64,000 nucleotides of DNA from Sphingomonas sp. Leaf407 (GTDB lineage Bacteria > Pseudomonadota > Alphaproteobacteria > Sphingomonadales > Sphingomonadaceae): contig NZ_LMQO01000001.1 in NCBI RefSeq assembly GCF_001425385.1, forward strand, positions 124,001-188,000, given 5' to 3'. The translations under genes were made by a program, and so were the position numbers. Of this stretch, positions 1 through 9,512 are shown piece by piece; the stretch's first letter is position 1, and every line of letters starts with the position of its first letter. The notes beneath the pieces are model-generated. The model ran no database searches, was not told where the DNA came from, and was given only the letters and a program-made list of their open reading frames with translations.

Positions 1-867
1 CCCGAGACGATCACCCGCGCGTATCTCGACGCCGGGTCGGACATCGTGTCGACCAACACGTTCAGCGCGAACCTCATCAGCCAGGCCGATTATGGCGCGG
101 AAGCGCTGGTCGCCGACATCAATATCCAGAGCGCGCGGATCGCCCGCCGCCTCGCCGACGACTATGCCGCGCGCGACGGGCGGCCGAGGTTCGTGGCCGG
201 GGCGATCGGGCCGACCAACAAGACGCTGTCGCTGTCGCCCGACGTCAACGATCCGGGCTATCGCGAGATCGATTTCGATCACCTCAAGGCCGTCTATCGC
301 GAACAGATCGATGCGCTGGTGCATGGCGGGATCGATTTCGTGCTGATCGAGACGGTGTTCGATACGCTGAACGCCAAGGCCGGGGTGATGGCGGCGATCG
401 AGGCGGGGCAGGCGCTGGGCCGCGACCTGCCGATCATGTTGTCGATGACGCTGACCGACCTGTCGGGGCGCAACCTGTCGGGCCATACCGTCGAGGCGTT
501 CTGGCATGCGGTGCGCCATGCGCGGCCGGTGACGATCGGGCTGAACTGCTCGTTCGGCGCGGAGCAGTTGCGGCCGCACGTCAAGACGCTGAGCGAAATC
601 TGCGATACGCTCATCATGGTCTATCCCAATGCCGGGCTGCCCAACGAACTGGGTGCCTATGACGAACTGCCGGCGACGACCGCGTCGCTGGTCGGCGACT
701 GGGCGGATCACGGGCAGGTCAACATCCTCGGCGGCTGCTGCGGATCGACCCCGGCGCATATCAAGGCGATGGCCGAGCGGGTGCGCGGCGTGACCCCGCG
801 CCGGGTGCCGAGCGTGCCGGTGCGGACGCGGCTTGCCGGATTGGAACCGTTCACGATGGCGGCGTGA
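1..867 (+). CDS. metH: Methionine synthase, homocysteine-binding part (split MetH, first gene), 5' truncated
   Basis: This is the homocysteine S-methyltransferase domain of B12-dependent methionine synthase, which holds the zinc-bound homocysteine that accepts the methyl group from methylcobalamin. The reading frame is open from base 1 (PETITRAYLDAG), so the true start lies upstream of the window; the GTG at 46 is internal. The zinc ligands are visible: Cys in GLNCSFG (in-window residue 183) and the CysCys pair in GGCCGS (246-247). It ends after this domain, and the pterin, cobalamin and activation domains are a separate downstream gene 121 bp away. A two-gene MetH is familiar in sphingomonads, so I read this as a split enzyme, not a frameshift. 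Confidence 0.95.
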   Translation, partial: PETITRAYLDAGSDIVSTNTFSANLISQADYGAEALVADINIQSARIARRLADDYAARDGRPRFVAGAIGPTNKTLSLSPDVNDPGYREIDFDHLKAVYREQIDALVHGGIDFVLIETVFDTLNAKAGVMAAIEAGQALGRDLPIMLSMTLTDLSGRNLSGHTVEAFWHAVRHARPVTIGLNCSFGAEQLRPHVKTLSEICDTLIMVYPNAGLPNELGAYDELPATTASLVGDWADHGQVNILGGCCGSTPAHIKAMAERVRGVTPRRVPSVPVRTRLAGLEPFTMAA

Positions 868-876
868 CCATCATAG

Positions 877-975
877 CCCTCTCCCCCTTGGGGGAGAGGG
901 TTGGGAGAGGGGGTGTCCACCGTCCTCTCCGCTGTATTCCCCTCTCCCCGGCCCTCTCCCCTGAAGGGGAGAGGG
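877..975. repeat. Palindromic intergenic repeat (CCCTCTCCCC family) between the metH halves
   Basis: Two hairpins are seen: one at 877-900, and one at 952-975 (CCCTCTCCCC, TGAA, GGGGAGAGGG). They are linked by related G- and C-rich arms that can also pair with each other. Related elements lie at 14949-14986, 24974-25008 and 45563-45586. The 3' end runs straight into the Shine-Dalgarno-like GGGAGAG at 974-980, just ahead of the ATG at 989. Confidence 0.85.
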
Positions 976-988
976 AGAGAAAGCTCTC

Positions 989-3679
989 ATGACCAACGCT
1001 TCGACCAATTTCGTCAACATCGGCGAACGCACCAACGTCACCGGATCGGCCCGCTTCAAGAAGCTGGTGATGGCCGGCGACTATGCCGCCGCGGTCGAGG
1101 TGGCGCTGCAACAGGTCGAGAGCGGGGCGCAGGTCCTCGACGTCAACATGGACGAGGGGCTGCTCGACGCGCACCACGCGATGACGACGTTCCTGAAGCT
1201 CATCCAGGCCGAGCCGGACATCGCGCGCATTCCGGTGATGGTCGACAGTTCCAAATGGGACGTGATCGAGGCGGGGCTGAAGTGCGTATCGGGCAAGCCG
1301 ATCGTCAATTCGATCAGCATGAAGGAGGGCGAGGAAGCGTTCCTCCACCACGCCCGCATCTGCATGAACTATGGCGCGGCGGTCGTCGTGATGGCGTTCG
1401 ACGAGGTCGGACAGGCCGATACCCAGGCGCGCAAGGTCGAGATCTGTTCGCGCGCCTACGACCTGCTGATGACGATCGGCTTTCCCCCTGAGGACATCAT
1501 TTTCGACCCCAACATTTTTGCGGTGGCGACGGGGATCGAGGAGCATAACAACTACGGCGTCGACTTCATCGAGGCATGTCGGGAGATCAAGGCGCGCTGC
1601 CCGCATTGCCATATCTCGGGCGGGCTATCGAATCTGTCGTTCAGCTTCCGTGGCAACGAGCCGGTACGCCGCGCGATGCACTCGATCTTCCTCTATCACG
1701 CCATTCCTGCGGGCATGGACATGGGGATCGTCAACGCCGGGCAGCTCGACGTGTACGACACGATTGATACCGAGCTGCGGGTGGCGTGCGAGGACGTGAT
1801 CCTCAACCGTGATCCGGGTGCCACCGACCGGCTGATTGCACTGGCCGAGAAGTACAAGGGCACCGACGCGGTGGCGGAGAAGGCGGCGGCCGAATGGCGC
1901 TCGCTGCCCGTCACCAAGCGGCTGGAATATGCGCTGGTCAAGGGCATCGACGCGCATGTCGTCGATGATACCGAGGAATGCCGCCAGCAGTTCGCCCGGC
2001 CGATCGAGGTGATCGAGGGGCCGTTGATGGACGGGATGAACGTGGTCGGCGACCTGTTCGGATCGGGCAAGATGTTCCTGCCGCAAGTCGTCAAATCCGC
2101 CCGCGTGATGAAGAAGGCGGTGGCCCACCTGCTGCCGTTCATCGAGGCGGCGAAGGAGCCGGGGGCCAAGGGCAAGGGCAAGATCATCATGGCGACCGTC
2201 AAGGGCGACGTGCATGACATCGGCAAGAACATCGTCGGCGTCGTCCTGCAATGCAACGGCTTCGACGTGGTCGATCTGGGCGTCATGGTGCCGTGGACCA
2301 GGATCCTCGAAGCGGCGAACGAGAATGACGCCGACATGATCGGGCTGTCGGGGCTCATCACCCCCAGCCTTGATGAAATGGTGACGGTGGCCGAGGAGAT
2401 GAAGCGCGCCGGCATGACGATGCCGCTGCTGATCGGCGGGGCGACCACGTCGAAGGTGCATACCGCGCTGCGCATCTCGCCGGCCTATGATGGGCCGATC
2501 GTTCACGTGCTTGACGCATCGCGCGCGGTCGGCGTGGCGACGACGCTGGTCAGCGACACCGGGCGCAACGCCTATGTCGCGCAGATCGCCGCCGATTACG
2601 AAGCGGTGCGCGTGGCGCGCGCGGGCAAGGGGCAGAGCGAACTCACCCCGATCGCCGATGCGCGCACCAACCGCTTCACGGCCGATTTCGCGCAGAAGCC
2701 CGGCGCGCCGGTGAAGCCCGGCCGCCATGTGTTCGACGATTGGGATCTGGCCGACCTGCGTGCCTATATCGACTGGACGCCGTTCTTCCGCGCATGGGAA
2801 CTGGCGGGCAATTTCCCGGCGATCCTGACCGATGCCGTGGTCGGCGAGAGCGCGTCGTCGCTCTATGAGGATGCGCAGGCGATGCTCGACCAGATCATCG
2901 CCGAGAAGTGGCTGACCGCGAAGGGCGTGGCCGCGCTGTGGCATTGTCACGCACACGGCGACGACGTGATCGTCGACGTGCCCGCCGAGCAGATCGAACC
3001 GGCGCTGGAGGCGGGGCGCGTCTCGCCGCTGTCGGGGGTGCCGCACGACTTCGCCACGCCGATGCAGACGACCCATGCCACCCACGCGATCCGCATGCCG
3101 TTCCTGCGCCAGCAGGTGGCGAAGCGCGAGGGGCGGGCGAACATGTGCCTCGCCGATTTCGTCGATCCCAAGGGCGACTGGATGGGTGGCTTCGCGGTCG
3201 GCATCCACGGCATCGACCCGCACATCGCCCGGTTCAAGGCGGCGCACGACGATTATCAGGACATTCTCCTGAAAGCGCTGGCCGACCGGTTGGCCGAGGC
3301 ATTCGCCGAACGGCTGCACCATCATGTCCGCACCGACCTGTGGGGCTATGCGCAGGGCGAGCAACTGACCAACGAGGCGATGATCCGCGAGCAGTATCGC
3401 GGCATCCGCCCCGCGCCGGGCTATCCGGCCTGCCCCGACCATAGCCAGAAGCCGATCCTGTTCGAGATGCTGGGCGCAAGCGCGGCGACCGGCATCACCC
3501 TGACCGACAGTTTCGCGATGCTGCCGACGGCGGCGGTATCGGGCTTCTATTTCGGCCATCCCGACAGCGCCTATTTCGGCGTCGCGCGGATCGGGCGCGA
3601 TCAGCTTACCGACTATGCCGCACGGCGCGGGGTGAGCGTGGAGCAGGCGGAGCGCTGGCTGCGGCCGAATCTGGATTGA
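989..3679 (+). CDS. metH: Methionine synthase, pterin/cobalamin/activation part (split MetH, second gene)
   Basis: An 896-aa protein carrying the remaining modules of B12-dependent methionine synthase. The methyltetrahydrofolate (pterin) domain spans about residues 1-270, a cobalamin cap about 300-390, and a B12-binding Rossmann domain carries DVHDIGKN (lower-ligand His at about residue 409). A C-terminal SAM-binding reactivation domain runs from about 570 to 896 ([19 protein letters not shown]). It works with the upstream homocysteine-domain protein to make methionine. The ATG start follows GGGAGAG, supplied by the edge of the intergenic repeat. Length and domain order match a MetH lacking only its first domain. 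I see no internal defect. Confidence 0.96.
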   Translation: MTNASTNFVNIGERTNVTGSARFKKLVMAGDYAAAVEVALQQVESGAQVLDVNMDEGLLDAHHAMTTFLKLIQAEPDIARIPVMVDSSKWDVIEAGLKCVSGKPIVNSISMKEGEEAFLHHARICMNYGAAVVVMAFDEVGQADTQARKVEICSRAYDLLMTIGFPPEDIIFDPNIFAVATGIEEHNNYGVDFIEACREIKARCPHCHISGGLSNLSFSFRGNEPVRRAMHSIFLYHAIPAGMDMGIVNAGQLDVYDTIDTELRVACEDVILNRDPGATDRLIALAEKYKGTDAVAEKAAAEWRSLPVTKRLEYALVKGIDAHVVDDTEECRQQFARPIEVIEGPLMDGMNVVGDLFGSGKMFLPQVVKSARVMKKAVAHLLPFIEAAKEPGAKGKGKIIMATVKGDVHDIGKNIVGVVLQCNGFDVVDLGVMVPWTRILEAANENDADMIGLSGLITPSLDEMVTVAEEMKRAGMTMPLLIGGATTSKVHTALRISPAYDGPIVHVLDASRAVGVATTLVSDTGRNAYVAQIAADYEAVRVARAGKGQSELTPIADARTNRFTADFAQKPGAPVKPGRHVFDDWDLADLRAYIDWTPFFRAWELAGNFPAILTDAVVGESASSLYEDAQAMLDQIIAEKWLTAKGVAALWHCHAHGDDVIVDVPAEQIEPALEAGRVSPLSGVPHDFATPMQTTHATHAIRMPFLRQQVAKREGRANMCLADFVDPKGDWMGGFAVGIHGIDPHIARFKAAHDDYQDILLKALADRLAEAFAERLHHHVRTDLWGYAQGEQLTNEAMIREQYRGIRPAPGYPACPDHSQKPILFEMLGASAATGITLTDSFAMLPTAAVSGFYFGHPDSAYFGVARIGRDQLTDYAARRGVSVEQAERWLRPNLD

Positions 3680-3687
3680 TCCGGTTT

Positions 3688-3782
3688 CGTCATTCCCGCG
3701 AAGGCGGGAATCCATACACGCTATCGGTCCGCTTCTATCGTCGGCGTTGCGTTTATGGATTCCCGCCTGCGCGGGAATGACG
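3688..3782. repeat. Family A palindromic repeat (about 96 bp)
   Basis: Begins CGTCATTCCCGCGAAGGCGG and ends with its imperfect inverse (GGATTCCCGCC...GGGAATGACG), each arm itself a small hairpin. Near-identical elements of 95-97 bp occur at 12996, 20043 and 23395, with half a copy near 58495. All are intergenic. Confidence 0.9.
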
Positions 3783-3847
3783 AGTGGGGCGCGGGACGAA
3801 GCGATCGAACCAAATCCTCCGACCGCCGTTACTGCCGGCGATGAAAC

Positions 3848-3860
3848 GATATGTTGTAAC
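3848..3860. promoter_or_regulatory. Candidate Zur box
   Basis: On the minus strand this reads GTTACAACATATC, matching 10 of 13 positions of the Zur core GTTATAATATAAC known from proteobacteria. It lies 28 bp ahead of the ATG at 3889 and upstream of a zur-like gene, the expected place for autoregulation. The assignment is from pattern only. Confidence 0.5.
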
Positions 3861-3888
3861 TTCGCGCGCGGTGCGGCATAGCGATGCC

Positions 3889-4266
3889 ATGCGTAGCACT
3901 GTCATCCGTCCGGCCGGAGTCGAGGGTCGTCTCGACCGTATCGGCATGGTGTTGTCCGGGCTGTGCGCGGTGCATTGCGTGTCGACCGTCATCCTGACGT
4001 TGCTGCTCGCCTCGGTCGGGGGGGCGTTGCTGCATCCCGCGATCCATGAGGTAGGCCTCGCCGTCGCCGTGGCGATCGGGGTGGTGGCGCTCGGCAGCGG
4101 CTATTGGCGCCATGGCCGCCGCCTGCCGACGCTGGTCGGTGGTCTGGGCCTGACGATCATGGCTGCCGCGCTGATGCTGCCGCACGGGCTGCCCGAGGCG
4201 CTGGCGACGATCGCCGGGGTGGCGTTGCTGGCGTTCGGCCACCATCTCAACCGCCGCGCCGCCTGA
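3889..4266 (+). CDS. MerC domain-containing inner membrane protein
   Basis: A 125-aa protein with about four hydrophobic segments. The MerC hallmark CAVHC (Cys26, Cys30) sits in the first one (GMVLSGLCAVHC), followed by a His/Arg-rich tail. MerC proteins carry Hg(II) across the inner membrane, but many chromosomal relatives beside zur are probably linked to other divalent metals. No merR or merA is nearby, and the next gene is a Zur-type Fur regulator, which suggests zinc and not mercury. Upstream in-frame ATGs (3784, 3841) would run through the candidate Zur box, so I prefer 3889. Confidence 0.72.
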   Translation: MRSTVIRPAGVEGRLDRIGMVLSGLCAVHCVSTVILTLLLASVGGALLHPAIHEVGLAVAVAIGVVALGSGYWRHGRRLPTLVGGLGLTIMAAALMLPHGLPEALATIAGVALLAFGHHLNRRAA

Positions 4267-4307
4267 TCGGCTTGCCGCGCCGCGTACCCACGCTTATCTT
4301 GGGCGAC

Positions 4308-4781
4308 ATGGCGCATGAGCATCACGAACATAACGGCCCGGCATGGAACAAGGCCGCCGAGGCGGCGCTGATCCGCGCGGGCGAACAATGGACCGCGATG
4401 CGTGCCAGCATCTTCGACGTGCTGGCATCGTTCGACAAGCCGGCCTCGGCCTATGACATCGCCGACGCGGTATCGAAGGCGCAGGGGCGGCGGGTGGCGC
4501 CCAACAGCGTCTATCGCATCCTCGACCTGTTCGTGAACGCGAACCTCGCCCGGCGGGTGGAGAGTGCCAACGCCTATCTGGCGAACACCCATCCCGACTG
4601 CATTCACGACTGCATCTTCCTCGTGTGCGACGCTTGCGGACAGACGACGCATATCGATGACGACAGCATCACCCGCAACGTCCGCTCGGCGGCTTGCGGC
4701 GCGGGATTCACGCCCATTCGCCCGGTGATCGAAGTACGCGGCACCTGTGCCCTGTGCAGTGCAGCATCGGCCGTCGCCTGA
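4308..4781 (+). CDS. zur: Fur-family transcriptional regulator, probably Zur
   Basis: A 157-aa Fur-superfamily repressor. The His-rich start (MAHEHHEHN) is followed by a winged helix with NSVYRILDLFVNANLARRVE and then a dimerisation domain rich in His and Cys. The latter has HPDCIHDCIFLVC, CDACG and a C-terminal CALC that completes the structural zinc site. The wording around RRVESANAYLANTH is more like Zur than Fur, Mur or PerR. The gene follows the MerC-like gene by 41 bp, probably in one transcript under the candidate Zur box. The predicted role is zinc-dependent repression of zinc uptake and of this operon. Confidence 0.82.
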   Translation: MAHEHHEHNGPAWNKAAEAALIRAGEQWTAMRASIFDVLASFDKPASAYDIADAVSKAQGRRVAPNSVYRILDLFVNANLARRVESANAYLANTHPDCIHDCIFLVCDACGQTTHIDDDSITRNVRSAACGAGFTPIRPVIEVRGTCALCSAASAVA

Positions 4782-4867
4782 ACCTGCACTGAACTTCCAC
4801 AATAGTTTGTCCGGCAGCGCGCCTACGGCCAATCGACAGTCCGGTTGACCTGCGATACAGACGGTTG

Positions 4868-6790
4868 ATGGCCGAACCTCTTCACACGCCGCTGCTCGAC
4901 ACCGTTCAGACGCCCGCCGACCTGCGCAAACTGCCCCCCGCCGACCTGCGGCAACTCGCCGACGAACTGCGGCAGGAGACGATCAGCGCGGTCGGTACGA
5001 CCGGCGGCCATCTGGGGTCGGGGCTCGGCGTGGTCGAACTGACGGTGGCGATCCATTATGTGTTCGACACCCCGGCCGACCGGCTGGTGTGGGACGTCGG
5101 CCATCAATGCTATCCGCATAAAATCCTGACCGGGCGGCGCGACCGCATCCGCACGCTGCGCCAGGGCGGGGGGCTGTCGGGCTTCACCAAGCGCAGCGAG
5201 AGCGAATACGACCCGTTCGGCGCGGCGCATTCCTCCACCTCGATCTCGGCGGCGCTGGGCTTCGCGGTCGCCAACAAGATCGCGGGGACGCCGGGCAAGG
5301 GCATCGCGGTGATCGGCGACGGCGCGATGTCGGCGGGCATGGCCTATGAGGCGATGAACAACGCCGAACAGGCGGGCAACCGGCTGGTCGTGATCCTGAA
5401 CGACAACGACATGTCGATCGCGCCGCCGGTGGGTGGCTTGTCGGCGTATCTGTCGCGCATCGTGTCGAGCCGCGAGTTCCTCGGCATCCGCGAGGCGTTC
5501 AAGAAGCTGGCCCGCAAGCTGCCGCGCCCGCTGCACACCGCCGCGCGCAAGACCGACGAATTCGCCCGTGGCATGGCGACCGGCGGCACCTTGTTCGAGG
5601 AACTGGGCTTTTATTATGTCGGGCCGATCGACGGGCACAATCTCGATCACCTGATCCCGGTGCTCGAGAATGTGCGCGATGCCGAGGAAGGGCCGATCCT
5701 CGTCCATGTCGTGACCAAGAAGGGCAAGGGCTATGCCCCGGCCGAGGCGGCGGCGGACAAATATCATGGCGTGCAGAAGTTCGACGTCATCACCGGCACG
5801 CAGGTGAAGGCCCCCGCCGGGCCGCCGCAATATCAGAACGTCTTCGGTCACACCTTGTCGGCGCTGGCCGACAAGGACGACCGCATCTGCGCGATCACCG
5901 CCGCGATGCCGTCGGGCACCGGGCTCGACCGGTTCGCGAAGGACCATGGCGACCGGTTTTTCGACGTCGGCATCGCCGAACAGCACGCCGTGACCTTTGC
6001 CGCCGGTCTTGCCGCGCAGGGGATGCGGCCGTTCTGCGCGATCTATTCGACGTTCCTCCAGCGCGCCTATGACCAGGTCGTCCACGACGTCTGCATCCAG
6101 AACCTGCCGGTGCGCTTCGCGATCGATCGCGCCGGGCTGGTCGGTGCGGACGGCGCGACCCACGCCGGCAGCTTCGACGTGACCTATCTCGCCACGCTGC
6201 CCAACATGGTGGTGATGGCGGCGGCGGACGAGGCGGAACTGGTTCACATGACCTACACCGCCGCCGAATATGACGCGGGCCCGATCGCGGTGCGCTATCC
6301 GCGCGGCAACGGCGTCGGCGTGGCGCTGCCCGAGATCCCGCAGAAGCTGGAGATCGGCAAGGGCCGGCTGGTGCGCGAGGGGCACAAGGTCGCGATCCTG
6401 TCGCTCGGCACCCGCCTCGAAGAAGCGTTGAAGGCCGCCGACGCGCTGGAGGCCAAGGGGCTGTCGACCACGGTCGCCGACCTGCGCTTCGCCAAGCCGC
6501 TCGACGAGGCGATGATCCGCCGGTTGCTGACCAGCCACGAGGTGGCGGTGACGGTCGAGGAGAATGCCGTCGGTGGCCTCGGCGCGCATGTGCTGACCTT
6601 CGCCAGCGACAACGGACTGATCGATGGCGGGTTGAAGCTGCGCACGATGCGCCTGCCCGACAGCTTCCAGGACCAGAACGCACCGGCCAAGCAATATGAC
6701 GAGGCGGGGCTGAACGCGCCGCAGATCGTCGACACGGTGCTCTCCGCGCTGCGCTGGAACGACAGCGGGGTCGCCGAAGTCCGGGCATGA
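4868..6790 (+). CDS. dxs: 1-deoxy-D-xylulose-5-phosphate synthase
   Basis: A 640-aa thiamine-diphosphate enzyme that condenses pyruvate and glyceraldehyde-3-phosphate to DXP, the first step of the MEP isoprenoid pathway. It has [13 protein letters not shown] near residue 45, the ThDP motif GDGAMSAGM (about 150), a transketolase-type pyrimidine domain with [21 protein letters not shown] (about 420), and a C-terminal domain. Length is normal. ATG 4868 is chosen over the TTG directly before it. It overlaps the next ORF by 4 nt (ATGA). In this group Dxs feeds carotenoids and ubiquinone. Confidence 0.97.
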   Translation: MAEPLHTPLLDTVQTPADLRKLPPADLRQLADELRQETISAVGTTGGHLGSGLGVVELTVAIHYVFDTPADRLVWDVGHQCYPHKILTGRRDRIRTLRQGGGLSGFTKRSESEYDPFGAAHSSTSISAALGFAVANKIAGTPGKGIAVIGDGAMSAGMAYEAMNNAEQAGNRLVVILNDNDMSIAPPVGGLSAYLSRIVSSREFLGIREAFKKLARKLPRPLHTAARKTDEFARGMATGGTLFEELGFYYVGPIDGHNLDHLIPVLENVRDAEEGPILVHVVTKKGKGYAPAEAAADKYHGVQKFDVITGTQVKAPAGPPQYQNVFGHTLSALADKDDRICAITAAMPSGTGLDRFAKDHGDRFFDVGIAEQHAVTFAAGLAAQGMRPFCAIYSTFLQRAYDQVVHDVCIQNLPVRFAIDRAGLVGADGATHAGSFDVTYLATLPNMVVMAAADEAELVHMTYTAAEYDAGPIAVRYPRGNGVGVALPEIPQKLEIGKGRLVREGHKVAILSLGTRLEEALKAADALEAKGLSTTVADLRFAKPLDEAMIRRLLTSHEVAVTVEENAVGGLGAHVLTFASDNGLIDGGLKLRTMRLPDSFQDQNAPAKQYDEAGLNAPQIVDTVLSALRWNDSGVAEVRA

Positions 6791-7200
6791 CCGGCGGGCA
6801 GAAGGCCGCCGCGATCATCGCGCTGGTGGTGATCGCCATGGCTGCGTTCAACTGGTCGCTGTGGCGCCGGCTGAAGGCGGCGCAGGCCGAGCGCGCGGGC
6901 TGGAGCGCGGCCGATTTCGACGCGCAACTGGTGGCGAACGGGGTGTCTGCGCAGGTGGCGGTGCTGGTGCGGGAGTTGGTGAGCGCGCCGTTCTATGGTG
7001 CCGGCATAGCGCCGCATCCCGATGACGATTTCGCCCGGTTTCTGGCGGTCGATGAAACCGAAGTCGCCGATATTGCCGCTACCGGCTGCGAGGAACTGGG
7101 GGCCGACCGGCCGGAGCCGACGGACGTGCCCCCGATCCGCGACCTGCGCGATCTGGCGGAGTATCTCCAGTCGGTTGCCGACGCGAGACGAACGGCATAG
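6787..7200 (+). CDS. Hypothetical membrane-anchored protein downstream of dxs
   Basis: A 137-aa protein that I do not recognise. It has one N-terminal transmembrane segment ([20 protein letters not shown]) followed by a cytoplasmic-type region with many Asp/Glu residues. ATG overlaps the dxs stop (ATGA), so it is probably translationally coupled to dxs. No catalytic motif is visible. Confidence 0.7.
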   Translation: MTGGQKAAAIIALVVIAMAAFNWSLWRRLKAAQAERAGWSAADFDAQLVANGVSAQVAVLVRELVSAPFYGAGIAPHPDDDFARFLAVDETEVADIAATGCEELGADRPEPTDVPPIRDLRDLAEYLQSVADARRTA

Positions 7201-7224
7201 ATTGATCGCCGAGGAGACTGATCG

Positions 7225-7449
7225 ATGAAGGTCGAGAAGATCGGGGACACGCTCGCCGTCCGGATTCCCTATGATGTGGCCACGGCACTCGGGCTGCACG
7301 AAGGGGACGGGGTTGCGATCCAGCGGCTTTCCGAACCAAAGCGTCTTGGCGATGCGGAACTGGCGGAGCTATGGGCAAGCATGGACGAGTTGGTCCGCCC
7401 GTTTCCTCCAGGATACAAGTTCGATCGCGAGGAAGTGAACGCGCGTTGA
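7225..7449 (+). CDS. vapB: AbrB/MazE-like antitoxin (VapB type)
   Basis: A 74-aa protein opening with an AbrB-fold DNA-binding half (VEKIGDTLAVRIPYDVATALGLHEGD), the swapped-hairpin pattern typical of VapB and MazE. Its acidic, proline-containing C-terminus (VRPFPPGYKFDREE) would bind and block the toxin. The stop overlaps the next start as TGATG, the usual coupling of an antitoxin-toxin pair. GAGGAGA upstream is a good ribosome-binding site. Autorepression is known for the family and is inferred here. Confidence 0.85.
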   Translation: MKVEKIGDTLAVRIPYDVATALGLHEGDGVAIQRLSEPKRLGDAELAELWASMDELVRPFPPGYKFDREEVNAR

Positions 7450-7844
7450 TGCGGGCGTTCCTCGACACCAATATTCTGCTATATGCCTATGCTGACGATC
7501 CGAAGCAGGTTTCGGCACGACGATTGATCGACGGTACACCCATCATCAGCGTTCAGTGCCTGAACGAGTTTGCCGTCGTCAGCCGACGCAAGCAGCAACT
7601 GTCGTGGATCGAGATCGCGAGGCGGATCGCGTTGATCCGACAGGGTATGAGCAGCATCGTCCCCCTTACCGAAACGATCCATGCCGACGGCCTGCGCATC
7701 GCCGAACGCTACAAGCTCCAGATCTACGACAGCATGATCGCCGCCGCCGCACTGTCGGCCGGGTGCGATCGGTTGTGGAGTGAGGACCTCCAGCACGGCC
7801 TGATGATCGATGGCCGGCTGGACGTCGCCAATCCGTTCCTGTGA
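7449..7844 (+). CDS. vapC: PIN-domain ribonuclease toxin (VapC type)
   Basis: A 131-aa PIN domain. The acidic metal-binding residues appear in order: Asp in FLDTNILLYAY (residue 5), Glu in LNEFAVV (about 38), Asp in IYDSMIAAAAL (about 95), and Asp in WSEDLQHG (about 114). VapC toxins cut RNA, commonly initiator tRNA or 23S rRNA; the target here is unknown. ATG 7449 overlaps the antitoxin stop. The gene ends one base before the convergent hydrolase gene stops. Confidence 0.88.
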   Translation: MRAFLDTNILLYAYADDPKQVSARRLIDGTPIISVQCLNEFAVVSRRKQQLSWIEIARRIALIRQGMSSIVPLTETIHADGLRIAERYKLQIYDSMIAAAALSAGCDRLWSEDLQHGLMIDGRLDVANPFL

Positions 7845-8516
7845 TTACACCCCGTAATAGCGCTGCTGCATCGCATCGGTCGCGCTGACTGCCAGCACCG
7901 AACGTGCTTCCGACGGCGCGCGGACGTGGCCGCGCCCGTCGCCCGAGGCGTCGATCACCCGGTCGAGCAATTCCTGCCCTTCCTCCCACCAGCCGATGCC
8001 GCTGGCGGCGTTGAGATGCCCCTGCGCGCCGGCGTCGACGAAGTGGCTGCCCCAATCGACCGCCATCGAATGCGCCCGCTCGATTGAAATCCACGGATCG
8101 TCGGTCGATGCAACGACGATCGACGGGAACGGCAGCGGAATGCGCGGTGCGGGCGCGAAACCCTGCAACTCGATCGGCGCACCGGCGCGGTCGACATCGG
8201 CCGGGGCGACGAGCAGCGCGCCCGCGACCGGCCAGCCATAGGGCTGTCCCGACAATTGCGCCCACCATGCGATCGCAAGGCAGCCGAGCGAATGGCCGGC
8301 GAGCACCACCGGGGCCTGCGCCTGACGGATCGCCTGGTCGAGCTTCGTCACCCACGCATTGCGCAGCGGCCGCGACCACAGTCCCAGTTCGACGCGCGCG
8401 GTGTCGGGCCGCGATTGTTCCCACAAGGTCTGCCAATGCGACGGGCCGGAGCCATTGAGGCCCGGCACGGTCAGCACGGTCGGCGATCCTGCGGATAGAC
8501 TGGAAAACTGGGCCAT
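7845..8516 (-). CDS. RBBP9/YdeN-family alpha/beta hydrolase
   Basis: A 223-aa serine hydrolase of the RBBP9/YdeN family, with GLNGSGPSHWQTLWE near the N-terminus. The nucleophile is in AGHSLGC, the acid probably in STDDPW, and the His in GHLNAASG. Family members are small cytoplasmic esterase-like enzymes of unclear substrate. Start is set at MAQFSS instead of 7 codons upstream, because the family usually begins close to the first strand. It converges directly with vapC. Confidence 0.85.
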   Translation of the reverse strand: MAQFSSLSAGSPTVLTVPGLNGSGPSHWQTLWEQSRPDTARVELGLWSRPLRNAWVTKLDQAIRQAQAPVVLAGHSLGCLAIAWWAQLSGQPYGWPVAGALLVAPADVDRAGAPIELQGFAPAPRIPLPFPSIVVASTDDPWISIERAHSMAVDWGSHFVDAGAQGHLNAASGIGWWEEGQELLDRVIDASGDGRGHVRAPSEARSVLAVSATDAMQQRYYGV

Positions 8517-8684
8517 CGTCCTGCTCCTTGGCAACAACGGTGGAAGCCGGCACCCCTTGGCTTAGGGAGGATCGGGAGTCGGCTTCCGGCATTCAAGATA
8601 TTCCTACTGTTCCAATAGGCAATAGCCCCGCCGATGAATCGAACGCCGCTTGCGGCCAGCCGAAAGCCGCGCCATGGACGCGCC

Positions 8685-9473
8685 ATGGCCAAGCAGCGCG
8701 CAGACCAGCTCCTCGTCGATCGCGGCCTCGCCGAAAGCCGTACCCGCGCGCAGGCGCTGGTGATGGCGGGCCTTGTGTTCGTCGGCGATCGCAAGGTCGA
8801 CAAGCCCGGTCAGCAACTGTCGGACGACGTGGTGATCGACGTGCGCGGGCGCGATCATCCATGGGTGTCGCGCGGTGGGATCAAGCTGGCGCATGGGCTC
8901 GACCGGTTCGGCTGGGACGTGACCGATGCCGTGGCGATCGACGTGGGATCGTCGACCGGCGGCTTCACCGACGTGCTGCTCACGCGCGGCGCGACGCGGG
9001 TCTATGCGGTCGACAGCGGCACCAACCAGCTTGCGTGGAAGCTGCGGCAGGACCCGCGCGTCATCGTCCACGAACAGTTGAGCGCGCGGCTGCTGACCGA
9101 GACGCACATCCCCGAACCCATCGATCTGGTGGTGTGCGATGCCAGCTTCATCGCGCTGGAAAAGGTGCTGGCCGTCCCGCTGACCTTCGTGCGCCCCGGC
9201 GGACGGTTGCTGGCGCTGGTCAAGCCGCAGTTCGAGGCGGGGCGCGGCGAAGTGGGCAAGGGCGGGGTGGTGCGCGATCCCGCCATCCATAGGCGGGTAT
9301 GCGATGCGGTGGCCGCCTGGCTGACCGGCATCGGCTGGCGGGTCGAGGGGATCGACCCCAGTCCCATTACGGGACCCGAGGGGAACGTCGAGTTTCTCCT
9401 TGCGGCACATGCGCCCGCTACCGTTCCTTTGTCCGATATTGACGCACCCGATACACCGCGCCATGCGCCCTGA
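8685..9473 (+). CDS. tlyA: TlyA-family RNA 2'-O-methyltransferase / hemolysin-like protein
   Basis: A 262-aa protein with an N-terminal S4 RNA-binding domain (RADQLLVDRGLAESRTRAQALV) and an FtsJ-like SAM methyltransferase domain (DVGSSTGGFTDVLL at about 85, VCDASFIALEKVL at about 150, LVKPQFEAG at about 180). TlyA in actinobacteria methylates 16S and 23S rRNA. Proteobacterial members are usually labelled hemolysin TlyA, but their sequence fits RNA methylation. The start at MAKQRADQ is placed by the S4 domain; an in-frame ATG 17 codons earlier is less likely. Confidence 0.9.
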   Translation: MAKQRADQLLVDRGLAESRTRAQALVMAGLVFVGDRKVDKPGQQLSDDVVIDVRGRDHPWVSRGGIKLAHGLDRFGWDVTDAVAIDVGSSTGGFTDVLLTRGATRVYAVDSGTNQLAWKLRQDPRVIVHEQLSARLLTETHIPEPIDLVVCDASFIALEKVLAVPLTFVRPGGRLLALVKPQFEAGRGEVGKGGVVRDPAIHRRVCDAVAAWLTGIGWRVEGIDPSPITGPEGNVEFLLAAHAPATVPLSDIDAPDTPRHAP

Positions 9474-9512
9474 GCGTGTCGCCATGGCGGCGCGAACCGA
9501 AGGGGGTCGGGG

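Noticed and set aside
868..988. metH as a single gene broken by a frameshift
   Set aside because: The two parts are separated by 121 bp of repeat with a proper stop, ribosome-binding site and start, and split MetH is known in this group.
1625..3715. Long minus-strand ORF (696 codons) opposite metH
   Set aside because: It is an antisense shadow of a high-GC gene: Arg/His-rich composition, no domain, and it fully overlaps a certain gene.
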